Origin: Pirellula sp.
GTDB taxonomy: Bacteria; Planctomycetota; Planctomycetia; Pirellulales; PNKZ01
Direction: 5' to 3'
NCBI GenBank assembly: GCA_013822735.1
Contig: PNKZ01000033.1
Coordinates: 1-45,467 of the forward strand
DNA length: 45,467 bases
A program made the position numbers and the translations under genes. Within the stretch, counting starts at the first letter, position 1. Each line of letters begins with the position of its first letter. Shown piece by piece: positions 25,692 through 34,269 of this stretch. The notes beneath the pieces are model-generated. The model ran no database searches, was not told the DNA's origin, and was given only the letters and a program-made list of their open reading frames with translations.

Positions 25692-28241
25692 ATGCCGCTC
25701 CCGTTGCGAGTGTGCGCGCTAACCGTCGCCTTCGGCTTGCTTACAAGCGCCGGAATCGTCATGCGCGCGCAGGCCGTGGAGACGAAAGAAGCGGGCAACT
25801 CCGGCGCTGCGAAGGGTCACGACTTCTTCGAGGCCCGCATCCGGCCGGTGCTCGTCGAGCATTGCTACAAGTGCCACTCGTCGGCGGCCGGCAAAACCGA
25901 AGGAGGCTTGGCCCTCGATACGCGCGGTGCGATGCGCGCGGGGGGCTCGAGCGGACCGGCCGTCGTGCCGTCGGACGAAGAGCGCAGCCTGATCCTGGCC
26001 GCCATTCGCCACGATGGTTTGGAAATGCCCCCCGAGCGCAAGCTGCCGCCGGAAGTGATTGCCGACTTTGAAAAGTGGATCGCGTTGGGCGCCCCCGACC
26101 CGCGCGAAGGCCTGCCGCCCGCGACGAAGCCGACCGTCGATTACGCCGCGGCCCGCAAGCATTGGGCGTTCCAACCGGTGCGCCCCGTTGCGCCGCCGCC
26201 GAGCGTCACCGGCCGAAAGAATGTCGATCCGGTCGATCGCTTCATTCAAGCCAAGCTCGCCGAGACCGGCTTCACGCCGGCGCCGGCCGCCGAACGCCGC
26301 GCGCTGTTGCGTCGAACGACGTTTCTCCTCACCGGCCTGCCGCCGACGCCGCACGAGGTGACCGAGTTTGTGAACGATGCGTCGCCGCAGGCGTTCGAGC
26401 GCGTCGTCGATCGTTTACTTGCATCGAGCACGTTCGGCGAACGTTGGGGACGGCATTGGCTCGACACGGCCCGGTATGCCGAGAGCAACGGCAAGAGTAT
26501 GAACCTCGTCTGGCCGCATGCGTGGCGTTATCGCGACTACGTCGTCGACGCCATGAACCGCGATCTGCCGTACGATGAGTTTCTGCGCCAGCAGATCGCC
26601 GGCGATCTGCTCCCTGCCGCAAGCGACGAAGCCCGCGCTGCGCAAACCATCGCGACCGGACTATTGGCCCTCGGGGCGAAGTCGTACGAAGAAGCCGGCG
26701 CGCGCGAGAAGTATCTGCTCGAACTGGCCGACGATCAGATCGACGTCGTCGCGCGCGGCATGCTGGGGCTCACCGTCGCGTGTGCACGGTGCCACGATCA
26801 CAAGTTCGATCCGGTGCCGCAGGCCGATTATTACGCCATGGCCGGCGTGTTTCTTAGCAGCGAAACGCTCGCCGGCCCCGGCCCGAAGCACTCGGGCTAC
26901 AAGGGTTACGACGCACCGTATCAACCGGTCGGCGCCGAGGCCGAACGTTTGCACGGCCCCTACGAAGCACACGATACCAAGCTCCGCGCGAAGAACACGG
27001 AGCTCGGCGGCGCTCGCTCGAGCCGATACCGACACGTAAAGAACAAGACTTCGCTCGGGATCGAACGCAAGCAGGCGGCCGCTTCCGATAAGGCCAAGCT
27101 CGCGGAGCTCGACGCACAACTCAAGGTGGAAGAAGCGAAGATCGCCGAATGGGACGCGAAGATCGCCGCGATGATCGCGGAGATCGATACGTTGACGAAG
27201 AGTTATCCCCCGTCGCCCGACTATGCCATGGCCATGCGCGAAGGGAAGCAGCCGCAGGATTGCGCCTTGCGCTATCGGGGCGATTGGAAACGGGCCGGGC
27301 CGCCGGTGCCGCGCGGCGCGCCGTCGCTCTTTGCCTCGCTCAAGTTCGGCCCTTCCTCAAAGATCAACGCCCACGAGAGCGGACGCCTGCAACTCGCCGC
27401 TTGGATTACCGATCCGCAGAATCCGCTGACGGCACGCGTCGCCGTCAATCGCATTTGGGCCCATCTCTTCGGCCGGGGCATCGTGACGACGCTCGACAAC
27501 TTCGGCACGCTCGGCGCGGAGCCGACGCATCCGGAATTGCTCGACTACTTGGCCGGCGAATTCGTGCGCGACGGTTGGAGCATCAAACGGATGATTCGCC
27601 GGCTCGTACTTACGGAAACGTTTCAAGCCGGGCTCGCCGAACGTTCGCCTTTGGCCGCCGCCGATCCGGAGAACAAACTGTTCGGACGCCGCACCTATGA
27701 GCGGCTCGAAGCCGAAGCGCTCCGCGATGCGATGCTCGCCGTGTCGGGCAGCTTGCAATCGTCGCGACCGATCGGCTCGCGCATCCTGGAAGCGAAGGTC
27801 AATTCGGCCAATGCCGTCGAGACGCCGCCGGCGCAAGAGATCGAGCGACCCGTGCGCACGCTGTATTTGACGACGGCCCGCTCGGCGGTGCCGGAGATGC
27901 TCACGCTGTTCGATTTCCCTGATCCGTCGCTGCCGGCCAGTGCCCGCGAGCAGCGTACGTTGCCGACGCAGGCCCTGTACCTGATGAATGCGCCGGAAGT
28001 GGTGACGCTTGCGCGGCGATTGGCGGAGCGCGTTCTCGGCGAGATCGCAAGCGATGATGCGGCGCGGATCGATCTGCTGCACGAGCTGTGTTTGGGTCGA
28101 CCGGCTACCCAAGCCGAGCAGCTGCGCATCGCCGAGTTTTTGAAGTCGCAGGGCGGCGAGAAGCCCGCTGAGCGCATCGACGCTTGGTCGGCCGTTTGTC
28201 AAACGTTGTTCGCAGCGGCCGAGTTTCGCTTTCTTCCTTGA
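25692..28241 (+). CDS. PSCyt1 - DUF1549 - DUF1553 cytochrome-containing protein
   Basis: 849 residues from the ATG at 25692. The frame is open upstream as far as 24528, but that part is antisense to the flavoenzyme and has no family sequence. Sec-type signal about 1-35. Planctomycete cytochrome domain with haem c motif CYKCH (58-62), followed by LALDTRGAMRAGGSSGP and PDPREG. DUF1549 about 160-370, ending with a second CxxCH, CARCH (364-368), in the canonical ARCHDHKFDPVPQADYY. A Lys/Glu-rich coiled coil about 450-500. DUF1553 about 540-810 (LAAWITDPQNPLTARVAVNR and RGIVTTLDNFG). A typical planctomycete pair with the DUF1501 gene 8 bp downstream; the pair's substrate and reaction are not known. 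Confidence 0.93.
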   Translation: MPLPLRVCALTVAFGLLTSAGIVMRAQAVETKEAGNSGAAKGHDFFEARIRPVLVEHCYKCHSSAAGKTEGGLALDTRGAMRAGGSSGPAVVPSDEERSLILAAIRHDGLEMPPERKLPPEVIADFEKWIALGAPDPREGLPPATKPTVDYAAARKHWAFQPVRPVAPPPSVTGRKNVDPVDRFIQAKLAETGFTPAPAAERRALLRRTTFLLTGLPPTPHEVTEFVNDASPQAFERVVDRLLASSTFGERWGRHWLDTARYAESNGKSMNLVWPHAWRYRDYVVDAMNRDLPYDEFLRQQIAGDLLPAASDEARAAQTIATGLLALGAKSYEEAGAREKYLLELADDQIDVVARGMLGLTVACARCHDHKFDPVPQADYYAMAGVFLSSETLAGPGPKHSGYKGYDAPYQPVGAEAERLHGPYEAHDTKLRAKNTELGGARSSRYRHVKNKTSLGIERKQAAASDKAKLAELDAQLKVEEAKIAEWDAKIAAMIAEIDTLTKSYPPSPDYAMAMREGKQPQDCALRYRGDWKRAGPPVPRGAPSLFASLKFGPSSKINAHESGRLQLAAWITDPQNPLTARVAVNRIWAHLFGRGIVTTLDNFGTLGAEPTHPELLDYLAGEFVRDGWSIKRMIRRLVLTETFQAGLAERSPLAAADPENKLFGRRTYERLEAEALRDAMLAVSGSLQSSRPIGSRILEAKVNSANAVETPPAQEIERPVRTLYLTTARSAVPEMLTLFDFPDPSLPASAREQRTLPTQALYLMNAPEVVTLARRLAERVLGEIASDDAARIDLLHELCLGRPATQAEQLRIAEFLKSQGGEKPAERIDAWSAVCQTLFAAAEFRFLP

Positions 28242-28249
28242 GGTTGCCG

Positions 28250-29653
28250 ATGCCGCACACGAACCCGATTTCGCGCCGTTTGGTTTCCAGGCGCGCCGTG
28301 CTGCGCTCCGCGTCGACCGGCTTCGGTTATTTGGCCCTCGCCGGCCTTGCGGCGGAGCAGGCTCGCCGGGAATCGCGGGCTGCGACGACCGGTGCAATCA
28401 CGCCGCCGCATATCACGCCGCGGGCCAAGCGGGTCGTGTTTCTCTACATGCGCGGCGGCCCGTGCCAGATGGAGACGTTCGACTACAAGCCGCGCCTGCA
28501 GGCCGACAACGGCAAACCGTCGCCCGGCGCGAAGAACGCGAAGTTGCTCGGCTCGCAGTGGAAGTTTCACCAATACGGCGCAAGCGGCCAATGGGTTTCG
28601 GATCTCTTTCCGCACACGGCCCGACATGCCGACGAGCTCTGCGTGCTCAAGGCCGTGACGACGGACCACACGAATCATCCGGAAGCTTCCGACCAATTGC
28701 ACACCGGCAGTTTTCAGTTTGAGCGGCCGTCGCTCGGCTCGTGGGTCGTCTACGGCCTCGGCAGCGAAAATGAAAACCTGCCCGGCTTCGTATCGCTCAA
28801 GCCGCCGGTGCAATGGGGCGGCGCTCGCTACTACGGCTGCGCCTTCTTGCCGCCCGCCTACCAAGGCTTGCCGATCGGCACGATGACCGAGGCGATGACC
28901 AAGGCGAAGCTTGCCAATACCGTGCACCCTTCGCTTGATCGCGCGGCGCAACGACGCCAGCTCGATCTCTTGGCCGCAACCAACCGCGAGTTCGCGGCGC
29001 GCGAAGGGGACGTCGGCGGCGCGATCGACGGCGTGATCCGCTCGTACGAATCGGCGTTTCGCATGCAAACGGAACTCCCGCACCTGCTTGACGTGCAGCA
29101 AGGAGAAACGGCCGCGACGCTCGCACGCTACGGCATCGGCAACAGCGCCACCGACGACTTCGGCCGGCAATGCCTCACGGCCCGGCGCTTGCTCGAGGCC
29201 GGCGTCCGGTTCGTCGAGCTCACGCACGACAATTGGGATCATCACGCCGGCGTAGCTGCGAACATGCCGCTCCGTTCGCGCCAAGTTGACCGGCCGATCG
29301 CCGCCCTCTTGGAAGATTTGAAACGTCGCGGGCTGCTGGAAGATACGCTGGTGGTTTGGGGCGGCGAGTTCGGCCGCACGCCCGACGACCCGACCAACGA
29401 CGGCCGGGGGCACAACAAAGACGGCTTCACGATGTGGCTCGCCGGCGGCGGCTCCCGCAGCGGCACTTCCCACGGTACGACCGACGAGCACGGCTTCCGC
29501 GCGGTCGACGGGGCGGTGCACATGCACGACCTGCATGCGACGATCTTGCATTTGCTCGGTCTCGACCACGAAAAGCTCACCTATCGCTACGGCGGCCGCG
29601 ATTTCCGGCTGACCGACGTGCATGGCCGTGTGGTGCGGGAAATCTTGGCCTAG
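28250..29653 (+). CDS. Tat-exported DUF1501 protein, partner of the DUF1549/DUF1553 gene
   Basis: 467 residues from the ATG at 28250, which has GAGG upstream and begins 8 bp after the preceding stop; the frame opens further upstream inside that gene but without family sequence. Tat-like signal SRRLVSRRAVLRSASTGFGY. Core motifs: VVFLYMRGGPCQMETFDYKP, TTDHTNHPEASDQLHTGS, ELTHDNWDHHAG, VVWGGEFGRTPDD, GRGHNKDGFTMWLAGGG. The tight spacing indicates co-transcription and probably translational coupling with the cytochrome protein. Such couples are repeated many times in planctomycete genomes, often near sulfatases. By fold DUF1501 belongs with alkaline phosphatases and sulfatases, but no catalytic role is established. 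Confidence 0.93.
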   Translation: MPHTNPISRRLVSRRAVLRSASTGFGYLALAGLAAEQARRESRAATTGAITPPHITPRAKRVVFLYMRGGPCQMETFDYKPRLQADNGKPSPGAKNAKLLGSQWKFHQYGASGQWVSDLFPHTARHADELCVLKAVTTDHTNHPEASDQLHTGSFQFERPSLGSWVVYGLGSENENLPGFVSLKPPVQWGGARYYGCAFLPPAYQGLPIGTMTEAMTKAKLANTVHPSLDRAAQRRQLDLLAATNREFAAREGDVGGAIDGVIRSYESAFRMQTELPHLLDVQQGETAATLARYGIGNSATDDFGRQCLTARRLLEAGVRFVELTHDNWDHHAGVAANMPLRSRQVDRPIAALLEDLKRRGLLEDTLVVWGGEFGRTPDDPTNDGRGHNKDGFTMWLAGGGSRSGTSHGTTDEHGFRAVDGAVHMHDLHATILHLLGLDHEKLTYRYGGRDFRLTDVHGRVVREILA

Positions 29654-29895
29654 ACGATTCGTCCGACCCGCACGATGGGCGGCTGAATTCAGTTCGATTT
29701 TCGTTGCTGCGACGTGCTCTTCCGCCCCTCGTATCGGGGCTCGCCGCTAGTTACAGTGGTAGGACCACTTCCGCCGGCGGCAACCGTCCTGGGGAAGTCC
29801 TGCCTTCCGTAACCTGCCTCGATGGGCGAGGCCGACGCCGCGTCGGTCGCCATCCGTCCAGCTTTTTCCATGTCCCACGTCAGGGTCACGCTTTC
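29654..29895 (+). other. Leader region before the ThuA-dehydrogenase gene
   Basis: 242 bp between the DUF1501 stop and the next ATG. The reading frame of the downstream gene is open through this stretch, but it encodes no domain and lies upstream of a good signal peptide, so I treat it as non-coding. No clear terminator or promoter was identified. Confidence 0.4.
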
Positions 29896-32800
29896 ATGAA
29901 ACGCATTGCCTTTACGCTCGCTTGCTTGGTCGCATTGGTCGGCTCGTCACACGTCGATTCGTCGATCCGCGCGGCCGATTACATTTCTTATGAGCCCGGC
30001 AAGGGCCCCGGCAACGGGAAGCACATCGTGCTGCTCGCCGGCGACGAAGAGTATCGCTCCGAGGAAGGCTTGCCGATGCTCGCCAAGATCCTCGCGCGCA
30101 AGCACGGCTTCCGCACGACGGTCTGCTTCTCCGTCGACGCCGACGGCATGATCGACCCCAACGCCGCGGCGAGCCTCTCGAACCCCGAGGCGCTCGACTC
30201 GGCCGATGCGATCGTCCTGCTGCTGCGCTTTCGCAAGTACCCGGATGCGATCATGGCCAAGTTCGACGCGGCCGTGAAGCGCGGCATCCCGATCATCGGC
30301 TTGCGCACCGCTACGCATGCGTTCAACGGCCTCAAGGGAACGTACGCTTCGTACAACAACTTCGGCAAAGACGTGCTGGGCGAAAAGTGGGTGAGCCACT
30401 GGGGCGTGCATAAGAAAGAAGCGACGCGCGGCGTGATCGAAGCCGGGCGGACCGACGATCCCATTCTCCGCGGCGTCGTCGACGTGTTCGGCGACAGCGA
30501 CGTCTACGAAGCCCATCCGCCGGCCGATGCCCGTATTCTGATGCGCGGCCGGGTGCTGAAGGGGATGAACCCGGTGGACGTCGGCGCCGATTACTCGAAG
30601 AAGCGTTCGACCGATAAGGTCGAGCAGCCGGTGAACGACCCGATGATGCCGATTGCTTGGACGCGCGAGCTGCCGGTGAAGGATGCCGGCGACAAAAAGC
30701 AGCGGATCTTTTGCACCACGATGGGCGCCGCCACCGACCTCGAAAGCGAGGGCCTGCGTCGGCTCGTGGTGAATGCCGTGTATTGGGGGCTCGGCTTGGA
30801 GATTCCGAAGAAGACCGACGTCGGTTACGTCGATCCGTACACGCCGACGAAGTACGGCTTCAACGGCGGCCGGGTCGGCGTAAAGCCTGCCGACCACGCG
30901 CTGGGCAAGTCGCTGCCGCCGCCGAGCGCGGCAACGGGCACGCATACGCCGGCTCCGCCCGTCACAGCCACGGCCCGTGCGCTGCCGGCAAGCAGCTTGC
31001 CGCTCGAGCTGGTGAAAGGGGAGCATCTCGCCTTGGTCGGCAATTCGACGGCCGAGCGGATGAACCTGTTCGGCAACTTCGAAACGGCGCTCCATCTGCG
31101 ACACCCGAAGCTGGAGATCGCTTTCCGCAATTTCGCGCGGCCCGCCGATGAGGTCGGCCTGCGGCAACGGGCGAGCGATTACACGAAGATCGACGATCCG
31201 CTGAAGGTGTTCGGCCCCGAGACCTTCCTCTGCTTCTTCGGCTACAACGAATCGTACGCCGGCAAGCTCGGGCTCGAAAAGTTCCAAGCCGACTACGAGA
31301 AGCTGCTCGACGAATACGCCAAGAACTATCCGCGCGACGCCGCCGGCACGAAGCCGCGGTTCGTCGTCGTGTCGCCGATTGCGTTTGAAGCGAGCGGCGA
31401 TCCGCTGCTGCCCGCCGGGAAGACGGAGAACGAAAACCTGGCGCTCTACACCGAGGCGGCCCGCGCCGTCGCCGCGAAGCGCGGCCTGGCATTCGTCGAC
31501 ATTTTCACTCCCACGAATGCCGCCTTTGCCGCCGAGCCGGGCCTACAGTTCACCATCAACGGCGTGCACGTGAACGCCGCCGGCGATGCCCTGATTGCTC
31601 AGGCCCTCGACTCCGCGCTGTTCGGCTCCGGCAACCCGGCGACCGTCGACGCCGCGCTCACCGAAAAAGTGCGCGCCGCGGTGAACGACAAGTCGTGGCA
31701 TCACGAACAAGACTATCGCATGGTCAACGGCTGGTACGTCTACGGCGGCCGTCGCACCTGGGACACCGAAACCTTCCCGCGTGAGTACAACAAGCTTCGC
31801 AATATGGTCGCCGTGCGCGATCGCCTGATCTGGGACCTCGTGCAAGGGAAGTCGGTTGCGGAGAAACCCGACGACTCGAAGACCGGCGAACTGATCGTGC
31901 CGCCGACGCGCTTCGGCGAGCCGCGCCAGGCCTATAGCGAAAACCCGACCGGCGGTCCCGTCATTCTGCCGCCGGACGACTTGATTAAGACGGTCACCGT
32001 GCCGCCGGGCTTCGAAATGAAGCTCTTCGCCGATGAGAAGCAATTCCCCGAAATCGCCAAGCCGGTGCAAATGAGCTTCGACTCGAAGGGGCGCCTCTGG
32101 GTCTCCACGATGCCGAGCTACCCGCAATGGCGACCGGGCGACGCTCCGCCGAGCGACAAGCTCGTGATCCTGGAAGACACCGACGGCGACGGCCGAGCCG
32201 ATAAGAGCACCGTGTTCTACGACAAGCTCCATTGCCCGACCGGCTTCGAATTTTTCGACGGCGGCGTGCTCGTGGTGAACCAGCCGCGGATTCTCTTCCT
32301 GAAAGACACCGACGGCGACGACAAGGCCGACCTGGAAGTGAGCGTGCTCGACGGCTGGGCCACGGAAGATACGCATCACACCATCGGCGCGTGGGAGTCG
32401 GGCCCCGGCGGGCAGATTCACATGCTCGAAGGCGTAGCGATGAGCACGGCCGTCGAAACGCCGTGGGGTCCGTTCCGCAACTTCGGTTCGTCGGGCTGCT
32501 ACGTGCTCGACCCGCGTACGTGGAAAATTCGACACTTCAAGACGCCGGGCTACGGCAACCCCTGGTGCTACGTGTTTAACGAATGGGGCCAAGGCTTCTG
32601 CGGCGACGGCACCGGCGCGAACCAACATTGGGACACGCCGCTCTCGAGCGCGCAATACGCCGGCCGCAAAGGCTTGAACCCCGTGTTCCCGACCGAAGGG
32701 ATGCGCCCGGTCGTCGGTAGCGAGTTCCTCCTCTCGCGACATTTCCCCGACGACGTTCAAGGCCAATTCATCTATGCTTGCGTCATTAACATGAACGGCC

Positions 32801-34185
32801 TGCCGCGCTGGACCTTCAGCGACGACGGTGCCGGCTACAAGGGCACTCGCGTTCGGCACGACCCGAACGACGCCAAGACGCCGTACGATTTGTTGAAGTC
32901 GACCGACAAACATTTCCGACCGGTCGATCCGCAGATCGGTCCCGACGGCGCGCTCTGGTTCGGCGATTGGGCCAATCCGCTGATCGGCCACATGCAGTAC
33001 AGCCAGCGCGACCCGAACCGCGACCACGTTCACGGCCGGATCTATCGGCTGGTTTACAAAGACAAACCGCTGCTGACGCCGGTGACGCAGCACGGCAAGC
33101 CGATCGCGGAGCTTTTCGAACAGTTCCGCGAGTATGAATGGCGCACGCGTGCTCGTGCTCGTCGCGAGCTGCAAAGCCGGCCGCAAGCGGAAGTGCTCGC
33201 CGCGCTGAAGGATTGGGTCGCGAAGTTGAGCCCGTCCGACGCGGCATACGACCGCTTGCGTTGCGAAGCCTTGTGGTTGCAGCAAAGCTTCCACGCCGTC
33301 GATGCGGCGCTCCTGAAGGAAGTGCTCGCCGCGAAGACTCCCGAAGCCCGGGCCGCCGCGGTGCGCGTGCTTACCGAAGAGCGCGACTTCGTGCCCGAGG
33401 CTTTTGCTTGGTTGCAAACGGCCGCGACCGACGAGCATCCGCGCGTCGCCGTCGAAGCGGTGCGCGGCTTAAGCTTCTTCCCCACCACGCCCAGCGCCGC
33501 TTCGGCGCTGGCCGCGTTGGCGAAGTACCCGAAAGATACTTACGTGCAATATACGGTCGACGCCGCTCTCGGAGCGACGCTCGCCGGTTGGCGCGGCGGC
33601 TTCCTCAAGGGAGAACTCGCAGCCAACGATCCGGCGGCGAAGAAGATTCTCGACGCCGTGATCGCGACCGATAAGCAAGGGGCGCAGCTGTTGCCTTACT
33701 TGCAGATTCTGCTCGGCCGGGACCAGAAGTCGGAGGAAGAGCGTCATAAGGCGCTCACCGCGCTCAGCGATATCGGCGGCGGCAACGCGGAGAACGGCAA
33801 GTTCGTCTTCCGCCGCAGCTGTACGGCCTGTCATAAGGTCTTCAACGAGGGAGCCGAGTTCGGGCCCGACATGATGAAGGTCGGCACGCGGCTCAAGCCG
33901 TTTAAGATTTTGGAATCGATCATCGACCCGAACGCCGAAATCGAGCCGAAGTATCTTTCGACGCAAATCGTCACCGACGACGGCCGCACGATCTCGGGCC
34001 TGGTCGTCAGCGAAACGCCGGAAACGCTCGTGATCTTCGACGGCAAGGAGAAGCGGACGATCCCGGTCTCCAGCATCGAAGAGCGCAACAAGCTCAAGCA
34101 GAGCAGCATGCCGGAAGGACTGGCGAGCACGCTCTCGCCGGTCGAGTTACTGGACTTGCTGGCGTTTTTGAAATCGCTGAAATAG
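29896..34185 (+). CDS. Multidomain ThuA - SGNH hydrolase - PVC-type dehydrogenase - HEAT - cytochrome c protein
   Basis: 1429 residues from the ATG at 29896, which starts a clean Sec signal (MKRIAFTLACLVALVG). Order: ThuA-like domain (about 45-265, HIVLLAGDEEYRSEEGLPML and GLRTATHAF); SGNH/GDSL hydrolase region (about 375-575, nucleophile-loop GNST with S384, and NGVHVNAAGDAL at the end); PVC-type membrane-bound dehydrogenase propeller (about 690-1060, LKDTDGDDKADLE, GPDGALWFGDW); helical HEAT-like repeats (about 1080-1260); and a PVC haem domain with CTACH (1309-1313), EFGPDMM and SMPEGLAS. ThuA proteins act with Gfo/Idh/MocA enzymes on 3-keto-glycosides, and such an enzyme is encoded just downstream on the other strand. 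It is probably a periplasmic oxidative glycoside-processing machine; substrate unknown. Confidence 0.92.
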   Translation: MKRIAFTLACLVALVGSSHVDSSIRAADYISYEPGKGPGNGKHIVLLAGDEEYRSEEGLPMLAKILARKHGFRTTVCFSVDADGMIDPNAAASLSNPEALDSADAIVLLLRFRKYPDAIMAKFDAAVKRGIPIIGLRTATHAFNGLKGTYASYNNFGKDVLGEKWVSHWGVHKKEATRGVIEAGRTDDPILRGVVDVFGDSDVYEAHPPADARILMRGRVLKGMNPVDVGADYSKKRSTDKVEQPVNDPMMPIAWTRELPVKDAGDKKQRIFCTTMGAATDLESEGLRRLVVNAVYWGLGLEIPKKTDVGYVDPYTPTKYGFNGGRVGVKPADHALGKSLPPPSAATGTHTPAPPVTATARALPASSLPLELVKGEHLALVGNSTAERMNLFGNFETALHLRHPKLEIAFRNFARPADEVGLRQRASDYTKIDDPLKVFGPETFLCFFGYNESYAGKLGLEKFQADYEKLLDEYAKNYPRDAAGTKPRFVVVSPIAFEASGDPLLPAGKTENENLALYTEAARAVAAKRGLAFVDIFTPTNAAFAAEPGLQFTINGVHVNAAGDALIAQALDSALFGSGNPATVDAALTEKVRAAVNDKSWHHEQDYRMVNGWYVYGGRRTWDTETFPREYNKLRNMVAVRDRLIWDLVQGKSVAEKPDDSKTGELIVPPTRFGEPRQAYSENPTGGPVILPPDDLIKTVTVPPGFEMKLFADEKQFPEIAKPVQMSFDSKGRLWVSTMPSYPQWRPGDAPPSDKLVILEDTDGDGRADKSTVFYDKLHCPTGFEFFDGGVLVVNQPRILFLKDTDGDDKADLEVSVLDGWATEDTHHTIGAWESGPGGQIHMLEGVAMSTAVETPWGPFRNFGSSGCYVLDPRTWKIRHFKTPGYGNPWCYVFNEWGQGFCGDGTGANQHWDTPLSSAQYAGRKGLNPVFPTEGMRPVVGSEFLLSRHFPDDVQGQFIYACVINMNGLPRWTFSDDGAGYKGTRVRHDPNDAKTPYDLLKSTDKHFRPVDPQIGPDGALWFGDWANPLIGHMQYSQRDPNRDHVHGRIYRLVYKDKPLLTPVTQHGKPIAELFEQFREYEWRTRARARRELQSRPQAEVLAALKDWVAKLSPSDAAYDRLRCEALWLQQSFHAVDAALLKEVLAAKTPEARAAAVRVLTEERDFVPEAFAWLQTAATDEHPRVAVEAVRGLSFFPTTPSAASALAALAKYPKDTYVQYTVDAALGATLAGWRGGFLKGELAANDPAAKKILDAVIATDKQGAQLLPYLQILLGRDQKSEEERHKALTALSDIGGGNAENGKFVFRRSCTACHKVFNEGAEFGPDMMKVGTRLKPFKILESIIDPNAEIEPKYLSTQIVTDDGRTISGLVVSETPETLVIFDGKEKRTIPVSSIEERNKLKQSSMPEGLASTLSPVELLDLLAFLKSLK

Positions 34186-34193
34186 CGGAGGAA

Positions 34194-34264
34194 GTGGCGA
34201 GTGACGGGTGGTGAGTGGCGAGCAAACTCGCAAGACTCATCACTCGTCACTCATCACTCGCCAC
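34194..34264. repeat. Inverted repeat of GAGTGA-rich units between convergent genes
   Basis: Arms 34194-34222 and 34236-34264 are imperfect inverted copies built from repeated GTGGCGAGTGA / TCACTCGCCAC units. It lies between the stop of the large dehydrogenase (+) and the stop of the Gfo/Idh/MocA gene (-), where it probably acts as a bidirectional terminator. Confidence 0.7.
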
Positions 34265-34269
34265 GTCTC

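Noticed and set aside
28199-29623. 474-codon minus-strand frame
   Set aside because: Antisense to the DUF1501 gene, which has clear family motifs and a coupled start.
29356-29895. N-terminal extension of the ThuA-dehydrogenase frame
   Set aside because: It overlaps the end of the DUF1501 gene in another frame; a clean signal peptide starts at the ATG at 29896.
31543-33438. 631-codon minus-strand frame
   Set aside because: Antisense to the dehydrogenase propeller; typical GC-rich shadow with no recognisable motif.
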